The position numbers and the translations under genes are program-made. The notes below the pieces were generated by a model that searched no databases, was not told the origin of the DNA, and saw nothing but the letters and a program-made list of their open reading frames with translations. A stretch of DNA of 64,000 nucleotides. It comes from JBBROS01 sp963752225 (lineage in GTDB: Bacteria > Pseudomonadota > Alphaproteobacteria > Acetobacterales > Acetobacteraceae). The stretch lies in NCBI GenBank assembly GCA_963752225.1, contig CAVVXS010000016.1:124001-188000 (forward strand), given 5' to 3'. Shown piece after piece: positions 24,051 to 32,700 of the stretch (the stretch's first letter is position 1; every line of letters starts with the position of its first letter).

Positions 24051-27000
24051 GCAATCTGCCGCCCTTCAACCGCGACTGCCCGGCCGACCTGCAGACCGTC
24101 GAGATCACGCGCCTGGCCAGCGCCACTGGCCCGCTGACCAAGCGCATCCGTCTCTCCGACGACGGCGCCCTGATCAGCGACGGGTCCGCATGCCTGATGG
24201 GACGCGGGGAGGCCAGGCGGCTCCGGTTCGCCGGCCTAGGAGCGTTCGCCAGCCTGCTCGAGACGCTCGAGACCAACGAAGCCATCGCACTCGGCGCCCT
24301 CGCAGCCGAACTGCCCGACGAAGTCGAGATCACAACGCAGAAGAAGCTTGCCGCGCTAAACGGGCACGCGCCGAGCAACCTCATCGCCCGGACCGCCGGG
24401 CACATCACCTACCGCCCTGATCGGCCGGCTCTGGCGCTGATCGACATCGACACCAAGGGCATGCCGCCCGCGGTCGCCGAGCGGATCAGGCGGGTCGGCG
24501 GATACTGGGCCGCGCTGGCCAGTGTCGTGCCGGATCTCGACTACGTTGCCCGCGCCGTGCGCACGTCAACCAGCTCTGGCATCTCTCGGGCTGATACCGG
24601 CGAGGCTCTCCGGGGTTCGAACGGCGTCCACGTCTTCTTGCTCGTGCGGGACGGTGGAGACGTCGAGCGCTTCCTCCGCACCCTTCACGACCGTTGCTGG
24701 CTTGCCGGGTTCGGGTGGCTGATGGTCGGCGCCGGCGGCCAGTTGCTCGAGCGCTCGCTGATCGACCGCACAGTGTACGCCGCCGAGCGGCTCGTCTTCG
24801 AAGCGGCGCCAATCCTGGACGAGCCGCTTCGTCAGGATCGCGCGCGCCGGGCGCCGAGCGTCATTGAGGGCGAGCCTGCCGACACCCGGAACATCTGCCG
24901 TAACCTCTCTGCCGCCGAGCAGGCACGGTTGCGGGATGCGAAAGCAGCAGAGCGCGAACGGCTCGCCCGGCCTGCAACGGAGGCCCGGCGCGCGTTCGTC
25001 ACCGCTCAGGCCAACCGCATCGTCGAGCGCACCGGGTGCGCTGTCGAGGAAGCCAAGCGGACCATCGAGCGCCAGTGTGCCGGCATTCTGCTGCCGAACG
25101 TAATCCTGCCGTTCGATGCAGACGAGCTGCACGGCACGACCGTCGCCGACGTCCTGAACGACCCAGACCGGTTCGTCGGGCTCACGCTTGCCGACCCGCT
25201 GGAGGGGCCGGACTACGGCTCATGCAAGGCGAAGATCATGCGCCGACCGGATGGCGCGATCTGGATCAACTCATTTGCCCACGGCCGCACAACCTATGAG
25301 TTGCGGCACGACTTCACCTCGATTGAGAAGCAGATCGTCAAAGCCGAGCCCGCCGCGGTCAACAACCTGTTCGTCAGCCTGCTGCTCGCCTCCGACCTGG
25401 CCGCCGATGAAGAAACCCGCCTCCGCGATCTGGTCCGCAGCATTTCCGGCGTGAAGGCGCGGCCGCTCGACGCCAAGGTGAAGGCCGCACGCAAGGAACA
25501 AGCAGCGCAGCTGGTGACTGCCGAGCGCGAACACCGCGCCGCGCACCGCGCCGACGGCCGGCTCTCAGTGCCGGCGCCCTTGCCCGATGCGGAACGCCTG
25601 CCGGTGATGCGGCTGCTCGACGAGGCGCTGACCGAGGCCGACCGGGCCGTGCCGCCGATCCGGGATCTGGATGGTCACCCCGTCGAAGTCCGCTGCCGAC
25701 CTCCCATGATGCTGCACGAGCTGACTTCGGAAGGCTCTAACCAGAATGAGCCGACCAAGACGCGCTTGCCGCCGCCGGCGCTGCCGCTGCTCACCCGGCA
25801 CGACCGGTACAGCCTCGCGCACGAGATTGAGCAGCACCTCGAGTTCACTGTCGAAACCGAATCTGCCGGCACGCGCACGGTCGCTCTGCCGGGCACGTTC
25901 ATCGACCACTTCATTGCGTATCGCAACTCAAAGCTGCCGCGGGTCGGTGCGATCGTCACCACCCCGCTTGTGCTCATGGACGGCACGCTGCTGGCGCCGA
26001 GGGGCCTCGATCGAGATCGCAAGCTGGTGTTTCAAATCGAGCCGCAGCTGATACCGCTGCTGCCGGATCCGCTGCTCGCGACCGATGACGCCGCGGCCGA
26101 CGCGCTCAACTTCCTCGCGAACCAGTGGCTCTGCGACGTGGCTGCGGACTTCGCCGGCAAATGCGTCTTGATCGCAATGGCGCTCACCATCATTGAACGC
26201 GTGCTGCTTCCCGAGCGGCCGGCGTTCTTCGTCACGGCCGGCAAGCGCGGCGGCGGCAAGACCACGGCGATCATGATGGTGATCTTGGCGGTCACCGGAA
26301 AGAAGCCGGCCGCCGCCGCTTGGTCGCCGAACGAAGAAGAGCGGCGCAAGGCGATTCTCGCATATCTGGCCGAGGGCCTGGCCGCGATGGTCTGGGACAA
26401 CATCCCGCTCGGCACCACGATCGCCTGCCCGACGCTGGAAAAGGTGCTCACCGCGGAAAGCTACTCCGACCGGGTGCTTGGCCAGTCGACGACCATCACC
26501 GTCCCATCGTTCACCGTCATGGCGTTCACCGGCAACAACATCGGCCCGAAGGGTGACATGGCCTCCCGGTCGCTGATCACGCGCCTCGAGGTCGATCGGA
26601 TCGACCCGGAGAACCGGCGCTTCACGCACTCCGACCCCGTCGCCTGGACGCTCGAGAACCGCGGCGCCATCCTTCGGGCGCTCTACACCATCCTGCTCGC
26701 CAGCCCTCAGCTCCGCGCCGACACGCGGCAGCAGCCGCGGACACGCTTCAAAACCTGGTGGCACCTTGTCGGCGCCGGCGTCGAGAGTGCCGCTGCCACC
26801 CTGGCCAAACGGCAAGCTGACCAGGCTGCCGGGGCTGGCGCAGCCACCGAGATCGATTTCGGCCGGCTCTTCGCGATGGTCGAGGATGACGACGAGGAAG
26901 GCGCGGTCCTCGCAGACGTGGTCGACATTCTCAACCGGGTCTGGAGCGGCAAGTGCTTCCAGGCCGCGGACGTCGCACGCTTCATTAACGAGCCGATGCA

Positions 27001-27220
27001 GGACGAGGCGCACGACGCGGCCACGCTCAGCGCATTCTTCGAACCGAACGGACGGCGGGCTGGCGGGCAGGTTTCACCCCGGGCCATTGGCAAGCGATTG
27101 GTAGCGATGACGGGAGCGCCTGTTTCCGTAGGCGGGTCGACCATGCGGCTCGACCGGATCGCTCCCAGAAACCAGCAGCAGCGGAAGCAAGCGCTCTGGT
27201 TCGGGATCAGCACCCTATGA
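24047..27220 (+). CDS. primase/helicase-like replication protein
   Basis: The 1057-aa protein has a primase-like N-terminal half (LALIDIDTKGMPPAVAERIRRVGGYW, then GVHVFLLVRDGGDVERFLRTLHDRCWLAG). Its C-terminal ATPase has Walker A TAGKRGGGKTTAIM (~730), Walker B-like AAMVWDNIPLG (~780) and a sensor Asn in AFTGNNIGPKGD (~826). This resembles the large primase-replicase proteins of satellites and phages that combine priming and unwinding. The start is a TTG overlapping the preceding stop. Directly downstream lies a large iteron-bearing inverted repeat that could be its origin. Confidence 0.78.
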   Translation: MSNLPPFNRDCPADLQTVEITRLASATGPLTKRIRLSDDGALISDGSACLMGRGEARRLRFAGLGAFASLLETLETNEAIALGALAAELPDEVEITTQKKLAALNGHAPSNLIARTAGHITYRPDRPALALIDIDTKGMPPAVAERIRRVGGYWAALASVVPDLDYVARAVRTSTSSGISRADTGEALRGSNGVHVFLLVRDGGDVERFLRTLHDRCWLAGFGWLMVGAGGQLLERSLIDRTVYAAERLVFEAAPILDEPLRQDRARRAPSVIEGEPADTRNICRNLSAAEQARLRDAKAAERERLARPATEARRAFVTAQANRIVERTGCAVEEAKRTIERQCAGILLPNVILPFDADELHGTTVADVLNDPDRFVGLTLADPLEGPDYGSCKAKIMRRPDGAIWINSFAHGRTTYELRHDFTSIEKQIVKAEPAAVNNLFVSLLLASDLAADEETRLRDLVRSISGVKARPLDAKVKAARKEQAAQLVTAEREHRAAHRADGRLSVPAPLPDAERLPVMRLLDEALTEADRAVPPIRDLDGHPVEVRCRPPMMLHELTSEGSNQNEPTKTRLPPPALPLLTRHDRYSLAHEIEQHLEFTVETESAGTRTVALPGTFIDHFIAYRNSKLPRVGAIVTTPLVLMDGTLLAPRGLDRDRKLVFQIEPQLIPLLPDPLLATDDAAADALNFLANQWLCDVAADFAGKCVLIAMALTIIERVLLPERPAFFVTAGKRGGGKTTAIMMVILAVTGKKPAAAAWSPNEEERRKAILAYLAEGLAAMVWDNIPLGTTIACPTLEKVLTAESYSDRVLGQSTTITVPSFTVMAFTGNNIGPKGDMASRSLITRLEVDRIDPENRRFTHSDPVAWTLENRGAILRALYTILLASPQLRADTRQQPRTRFKTWWHLVGAGVESAAATLAKRQADQAAGAGAATEIDFGRLFAMVEDDDEEGAVLADVVDILNRVWSGKCFQAADVARFINEPMQDEAHDAATLSAFFEPNGRRAGGQVSPRAIGKRLVAMTGAPVSVGGSTMRLDRIAPRNQQQRKQALWFGISTL

Positions 27221-27223
27221 CCA

Positions 27224-27369
27224 AAGCGCGGTTTGCGCGGTTTCAGCGGTTTGTTTCAGCCGTTACGCGCGCCCCCCCGAGGTGTTTTCGAGAGAGATTA
27301 GACGAAATCACAGCGCCCAGGCCGGAGCGCCGGCTGAAACAAACCGCGCAAACCGCGCAAACCGCGCTT
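27224..27369. repeat. 39-bp inverted repeat with 9-bp GCGCGGTTT iterons; candidate replication origin
   Basis: Arms 27224-27262 and 27331-27369 are reverse complements at 37 of 39 positions, separated by 68 nt. Each arm is built of 9-bp units GCGCGGTTT (three in the right arm, two plus the variant CAGCGGTTT in the left), then GTTTCAGCCG. The element lies in the gap right after the primase/helicase gene. An initiator-binding origin, a large RNA hairpin or a regulatory operator would all fit; no U-run suggests a terminator. Confidence 0.6.
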
Positions 27370-27386
27370 CACGCATGGAGACCAGC

Positions 27387-27889
27387 ATGATCGACGTGAC
27401 CCGGCTGCGTCCGGCCGACAACACGCCAGCCGAACTGCGCGCGGCCCTCGTCCGCACCAACCTCGCCTGCAGTGAATGCGCCGCCGATATCGCCAGCGCC
27501 CGGCAGCAACGCGACCAGGCGCTGCTCGCCGGCACGAACGAACGCATCACGGTGGCCGAGGCACGACTGAAACAGGCGGCCGATATCGGGGCCCGGGTGT
27601 CTGCGCTTCACGATCATCTGCAGCATCTGGTCGAGCATCTGCCGGCTGAACTCAGTTGTCGCCCACCCGACTGCAGCAGCAGGTTCAGGCCGTGTCGTCG
27701 ATCGCGGCTTTCGCTGCATGGTGGCAAGGCGAGGGCGCCGGCCTCTGCGCGCAGATCACGTGCGGACTCGAGCTGATGGCCAAGGCCGCCGCGGCCGCCG
27801 CCACGCTTGCACAAGCCGAGGCTACGAGTCGGCCGCAATCCGCAGGCGGCATCGTCGTCCCGATCAGCGCACCACGAACCAGCGCTTAA
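27387..27889 (+). pseudogene. helical paralogue 1, coding frame switches near 27650
   Basis: Frame 1 from the ATG at 27387 encodes MIDVTRLRPADNTPAELRAALVRTNL ... ITVAEARLKQAADIGARVSALHDHLQHLVEHLPAEL. After about 27650 that frame becomes Ser/Arg/Cys-rich noise to 27776. The plausible coding continues in frame 3 as LSPTRLQQQVQAVSSIAAFAAWWQGEGAGLCAQITCGLELMAKAA to 27889. The combined product aligns with the neighbouring gene at 27951. Either one base was lost, two overlapping genes exist (TTG start 27656), or a frameshift is programmed. Function is unknown; the protein is predicted coiled-coil. Confidence 0.55.
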
Positions 27890-27950
27890 CCTATGCGCGG
27901 TCCGTGCGCCGGCACGGCCAGCACTCAACAACAGCAATGAAGGATCAACC

Positions 27951-28509
27951 ATGATCGACACTTCGAAGTTCCGCCCCCGCAGCAAGACGTCCGACGCGAT
28001 CAAGGCGGCGATCGCCCTCGCACATACGGCCGAGGGCGAGGTCAAGGCGCAGTACCGAGGCCGCGCTCGAGCAGCGCGACGCGCTGTTGATCGACGGCAG
28101 CGCGAAAGAGCGGGCACAGGCACAGGCCCGACTGGTCGACGCTCGAGACGATCTCGAGGCGCTCGCTGCCATCGAGAAGCAGCTATCCGCCCGGCTGGAT
28201 CAGGCCATTCGTGATGAGGCGGTCTCGGCCGTGCACGAACAGGTCTCGCAAATCGGCGCGCTGCACGAGCGCGCAAACTCGTTCTGGCAGTCGCGTGGAC
28301 CCGAGTTGCTCAAGCTCATCGGCGAATCCAACGAGATCGCCGATGGCCTCTACCAGGCCCGTCGCATGCTTCAGATCAAGCAGGCGCGGGCATTTCAGCG
28401 CGCGATCGACGACCCCCGCATCAATCAGCATCCAGCGATCGTCAGTCTCGACGACCAGGTTGCGGCCGAGTGGCGAACGGCGATCCGCGAGGCGCGGGTG
28501 CCCGAATGA
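27951..28509 (+). pseudogene. helical paralogue 2, single-base insertion near 28056
   Basis: The ATG at 27951 opens MIDTSKFRPRSKTSDAIKAAIALAHTAEGEVKAQY. The frame then fails, while another frame carries EAALEQRDALLIDGSAKERAQAQARLVDARDDLEALAAIEKQLS ... AAEWRTAIREARVPE to 28509. Removing one C around 28057 joins them into a 185-aa protein that aligns gap-free with the first 85 residues of paralogue 1. Insertion mutation, sequence error or programmed +1 frameshift are possible. Products look long-helical; function is unknown. Confidence 0.6.
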
Positions 28510-28549
28510 CCTTGGCGACCAAAGCTATGCGTCTGTCGCGCACGTTGGA

Positions 28550-28569
28550 CGCTGGGGGGCCCCCCAGCG
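28550..28569. repeat. perfect 20-bp GC palindrome upstream of terS
   Basis: A loop-less palindrome with arms CGCTGGGGGG and CCCCCCAGCG lies 43 nt before the terminase small-subunit gene. It could be a terminator-like hairpin or part of a packaging (cos/pac) site, since those often flank terS. It also resembles the host's CTGGGG/CCCCAG palindromes. Confidence 0.4.
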
Positions 28570-28612
28570 CATGGCAGGACCTACGGGTGGCCGGGCCGCA
28601 GCAGGTAGCTAG

Positions 28613-29230
28613 GTGAAAACAATGCCCAGAGGTTCCGCCGCCACATCCAGACCAGTGAGCGACACATCCGAAATGAACGTGGACACAATCACCTTGTCAG
28701 CGGCCGGCCTGGGCCGGGTGTTCGGCATCAGCGAGCGACGGGTCCGCGAGCTTCGCGATCAAGGCAGCATTCCCGGCCAACCCGATGGCCGTTACAACCT
28801 GGTCGCTGCTGGGCGTGCCTACTATGCGAGCTGCCGGCCGGCGACGGGACGGGCTGCCGCAGGAGGCGTGGCTGGCTTGGTAAACTTCGATGCGGCCAGG
28901 ATCCGGCTGTTGACGGAGCAGGCCGACGCGCAAGCGATGCGGAACGCGACCAAGCGGGGCGAACTCATCGATATGGAGTTAGTCGAGGAAGTGTTTGGCG
29001 CCTGTCTCGCCGCGTCCCGGGCGGCATTCCTTGCGTTGCCCACCCGTGCGGTGAGCTTGCTGGTTGGCAGCACTTCTGCCGGCGAGATTCTGCGGGTTCT
29101 TACGACGCTGGTTTATGAGGCTCTCGACCGCCTCTCCCAGACCGAGTTCGTCGTTGTGGAAGGCAATCTGGCCAAGAAGCAGAAGGCGAGCGGCAGAGAG
29201 TCAGAACAGCCAGCCACTCACATTGGATGA
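28613..29230 (+). CDS. phage terminase small subunit (Nu1-like)
   Basis: The 205-aa protein has an N-terminal winged HTH (LSAAGLGRVFGISERRVRELRDQGSIPGQPDGRYNLVAAGRAYYAS). It continues with ARIRLLTEQADAQAMRNATKRGELIDMELVEEVFGACLAASRAAFLALPTRAV, the Nu1/terminase small-subunit pattern. It would recognise the packaging site and recruit a large terminase. No large subunit follows, so packaging would depend on a helper phage. The start could be GTG 28613, ATG 28622 or ATG 28673; the conserved part starts after the last. Confidence 0.85.
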   Translation: MKTMPRGSAATSRPVSDTSEMNVDTITLSAAGLGRVFGISERRVRELRDQGSIPGQPDGRYNLVAAGRAYYASCRPATGRAAAGGVAGLVNFDAARIRLLTEQADAQAMRNATKRGELIDMELVEEVFGACLAASRAAFLALPTRAVSLLVGSTSAGEILRVLTTLVYEALDRLSQTEFVVVEGNLAKKQKASGRESEQPATHIG

Positions 29231-29254
29231 TTCGAAGGGGAGGATGAAAACTCT

Positions 29255-29282
29255 TTGTCAAGGTGAATAAAAAGGCTATCCT
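29255..29282 (+). promoter_or_regulatory. sigma70-like promoter before the tail genes
   Basis: TTGTCA (29255-29260) and TATCCT (29277-29282) are spaced by 16 bp in an AT-rich stretch that stands out from the surroundings. A strong AGGAGG follows before the GTG at 29331. Confidence 0.4.
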
Positions 29283-29330
29283 TATATCAGTGATTGCTAG
29301 CGTCGCGATGACAGCCAGCAGGAGGAACGG

Positions 29331-29747
29331 GTGGCAGTAGTTCAAATCACCGCAGAGAACGGCGCGCGTTTCGCGCTTGCGACCCGGCTCTCGCAGGGAC
29401 TGCCCCAAGCCTCGGCCGGTCCGGCCGCTCCCGTCGATGTTGCCATTGCCTGCCAAGCTGCTGGCAATCCGGACCTCGCCCCGAACCTGATTGGCGATGG
29501 GGCGATGTTGGAAGCCGTGCACGCGACGATCGCGGCCGCGGCCGAACAGAGAGCGTGCTATGCTGATCCTCCGCCGCCGGCCGTGGTACCACCGACGCTT
29601 AGCGGCGCCGAGCTCGCCGGCGTCTACACTCGCTTCAACCGCACGCCTGCTGCGGTATCGCCGATCCCGGTCGGGCTGCGACCGTCGCTTGATGGTGGCG
29701 AGATCCGCAACGTCTACGCCCGTTTGAACGGCCGGCGCGCCGCGTAA
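29331..29747 (+). CDS. hypothetical protein with duplicated motif, upstream of tape measure
   Basis: This 138-aa protein starts at a GTG behind AGGAGG. It contains two copies of a motif: LSGAELAGVYTRFNRTP (~residues 91-107) and LDGGEIRNVYARLNGRR (~120-136). It is Pro/Ala-rich in the centre. Its TAA is immediately followed by the tape-measure ATG, so expression is coupled. Position suggests a tail assembly partner, but I recognise no family. Confidence 0.6.
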   Translation: MAVVQITAENGARFALATRLSQGLPQASAGPAAPVDVAIACQAAGNPDLAPNLIGDGAMLEAVHATIAAAAEQRACYADPPPPAVVPPTLSGAELAGVYTRFNRTPAAVSPIPVGLRPSLDGGEIRNVYARLNGRRAA

Positions 29748-32700
29748 ATGGCAGCCCAGCGCACCATCAGCCTTCGGCTAGGCCTTGAGCAGGCAGCCGA
29801 GGTCAAGGCCGGCCTCGAAAGCCTGGGCGCAACAGGATCTGCGACGTTCGATCGACTGTCGGCCGGGCTACAGAAATTAGGCGCAACCAACTCAAGCGCG
29901 ATCGTCGGAGCGCTTGAGCGTATCACGAGGGCGGCGCAGGCCGCGCAGGCCGCGACGGGGCAGGCCGCGGCGAACCAGTTCGCGGGCGTGCAAGGCCCCT
30001 CAAGCGTCGACGACTACAGCAAGCGCGCTGCCGACGTGCAGGCCTACGGCGCCCAGCTCGACGCGCTCCGGGCCAAGTTCAACCCATTGTTTGCCGCCAG
30101 CAAGCAGTATGAGACGACACTTGCCGAGATCGGCCAAGCCGAAAAGGTCGGTGCGATTTCGGCGGCCGAGGCCGCTGCGGCGCGTGATCGGGTGACTGCC
30201 AGCTACGCACAATCCAATGCGCCGCTGGTTGCTGGCACTGCGGCGACGAAGGCGAACAGCGACGCGTTGCGCGATAGCGCAGTCTCGGCCGGCAATGCGG
30301 CTTTCGCCCAGCGCCAGCTTGGCGTGCAGTTGGTTCAGTTTTTCAGCTCGGTCGAGGGCGGGCAGTCGATCATCACGGCCTTTGTGCAGCAAGGTCACCA
30401 GATCGGTGACGTTGCGCTGAGCACTGGCACTGGCTTGCGCGGCATCGGCACGGCTGCGGCTGGCCTGTTCACCGCGGTCGGTGGCTTGCCGACGCTGCTG
30501 ACGGTCGGTGTAGTCGGCGGCATCGTGGCGGTTGGTGTCGCGGCCGAGAGCCAAGGGCGCCGGCTTGTCGACCTTCAGGAGCAGCTCCGCGCCACGCATG
30601 ACGGCTATCAGGCGCTTGCTGTAGCCACTGAGGATGCGGCCCGGCGCGCGGCAGCCAGCAGCACGTTGACTGCCACCGCGGCGCGACAAGCCGCTCAAGC
30701 GATCTCGAGCGCTCGCTACTTTTCCGGCACGTCCGATGACATTGAGCGGCTCACCAAGCTTTCGGCAGATTTGGCCCGGGTGTGGAACACGGATGTCGCT
30801 ACGGCGGCCGGCAAACTGCGGGACGCTATCAACGACCCGGCGGCAGCGGCTAAGAAGTTCGCCGATGAGGGGTTGCCTGGGTTCAACGATGCGCTGACCC
30901 GCACTGTGACTGCATTGCAGGCGAGCGGCCGTGGCAGCGAGGCGCTGCAAGCCGTTCTCACGACCCTGCAAAGCAAATTCAAGGGTGCTGCGGACGACGG
31001 CACGCCGCTGCAGAAAGCGCTGCACGACCTCTCGTTGGCATTTTCGGGCGCCGAGACCGATGGGAAAGGGTTCGCCAACTCAATCGGCTCGGTTGTCACG
31101 TCGGCCGCCACACTGGCTGTCGAGGCGCTAACTGGCGTCTTGAATAAGCTGAATGTCGCGATCGATGCGCTCGCCAAAGCCAGCAAGGCGGTTCAGCCGT
31201 CAATCGACGCGGAAATTGCTGCACAAAACGCGGCTTTGGCCGGAGTGATGAACCGCGGTGGTAGCTCGACGGTATCGGCTGGCCGGATCACGTCGTTTGC
31301 TGACCTTCCTGCGTCGGCTCAGGGCTTCATCGGCAGCGCCGCCAGTCAATACCGGGTCGACCCCAACTTGGCCGCGCGGCTTTACGGTGCCGAAGCGGTT
31401 CTCAACCCTGACGGTTCCTACAAGGACAGCCCGACCGGCCCAATTGGCCCGTTCCAGGTGGCGCGGACCACCTTCAACCAAATGCCGGATTTTGCTGGGC
31501 AGAACATTCGCGACAACCAAGTCAATGCGAATGCCGGTTTAAGCCTGTTCAGCAAGCTGCTTGACAAATACGGGGACGTCGTTCTCGCCGTGGTGGCCTA
31601 CCACGATGGTGAGACGTTGGTCGATCACGTGCTGAACGGTGACACGAACCGGACGACTGGCGAGCCATATGCGCCGTCACAAGCGGCTTTGGACGAAGCA
31701 CAGCGGGTTACAAAGGGCTATTCTGGCACGGGTCGTGGTTCAGGCGTCAATCCGAATGTGACGTCTGCGACGGTCGGCGCCGGCGGGGATCTTCTCAGCG
31801 CACCAATCGGTGGCGGCTTTGCTGGCGGCATTCGGAACGACACCTCGGCCAACGTCGATGCGGCTGACAAAGAACGAGCGGCGCTCAACCTGCTGGCCGA
31901 TGCGCGACAGAAGCTGATCGAGAGCCGGGACAAGTTTCAGTCGGCGCTGGACGATCCGAACGCGCATCTCTCCGCTGAACAGGTGACTGCCTACAAGGCA
32001 GCGATCGCCGATCTGAATGGCAAGCTGAACGACGCCATCACGCCGGCTCAGGCCTATATCCGGTCGCTCAAGGATCAAGGCGCAGCCGCAGCGGCTGAAA
32101 CGGCTGGCGACAAGGCGCTGGCTGACGTGCGGCAGCACCTAGCGGAGCTCGAGCGCAGCACCGGTGTGGCAGTCACGCCGGCTGAGCGGGCACAGGCTGA
32201 AGCGCAAGCGATCGACAACCTGTCTGCGTCGCTTCGCGCCACTGAAGCCGACCTGACACGCCAGACGGCCAATCAGACCGCCCTGGCGGCAGCTTACGAT
32301 CACGGTGACCAAGCTGTTCTGACGGCGACGGCAACGCAGCAGGCCTACCAAGTCTTGCTGCAGAAGTTTCCGCAAGACAGCGCGGCCATTCAGGCAGCTC
32401 TGCCGGACCTGACGGCCAAATACGAGGCGCTTGCCCGGTCGGCCGCAGAGGTCGGGGTTGCTCAGCAGAACGCGGCGGCGCGCGACAATCTGGACATCCT
32501 TGCGGCCGAGAGTGCGACGCTTGGGCAGAATGCCGATCAGCGGACCAAGCTGATCGCGGTAATGCGCGCCGAGCAAGACATGCACCGTAAGTTCGGTGAC
32601 GTTCTGCCGCAAGAGGCTCAAGACTACATCGATTTGACGGCGCGGACGGCCGATGCAACCGCCACCTATCAGCACCAGCAGCAGGCGCTAAACGACCTGA

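Noticed and set aside
24190..24420. Small Arg-rich frame inside the primase/helicase gene
   Set aside because: Composition is typical of a shifted GC-rich frame; no ribosome-binding site or domain.
27224..27369. Simple intrinsic terminator
   Set aside because: The loop is 68 nt, the arms are iterated 9-mers and no U-run follows, so an ordinary terminator is a poor fit.
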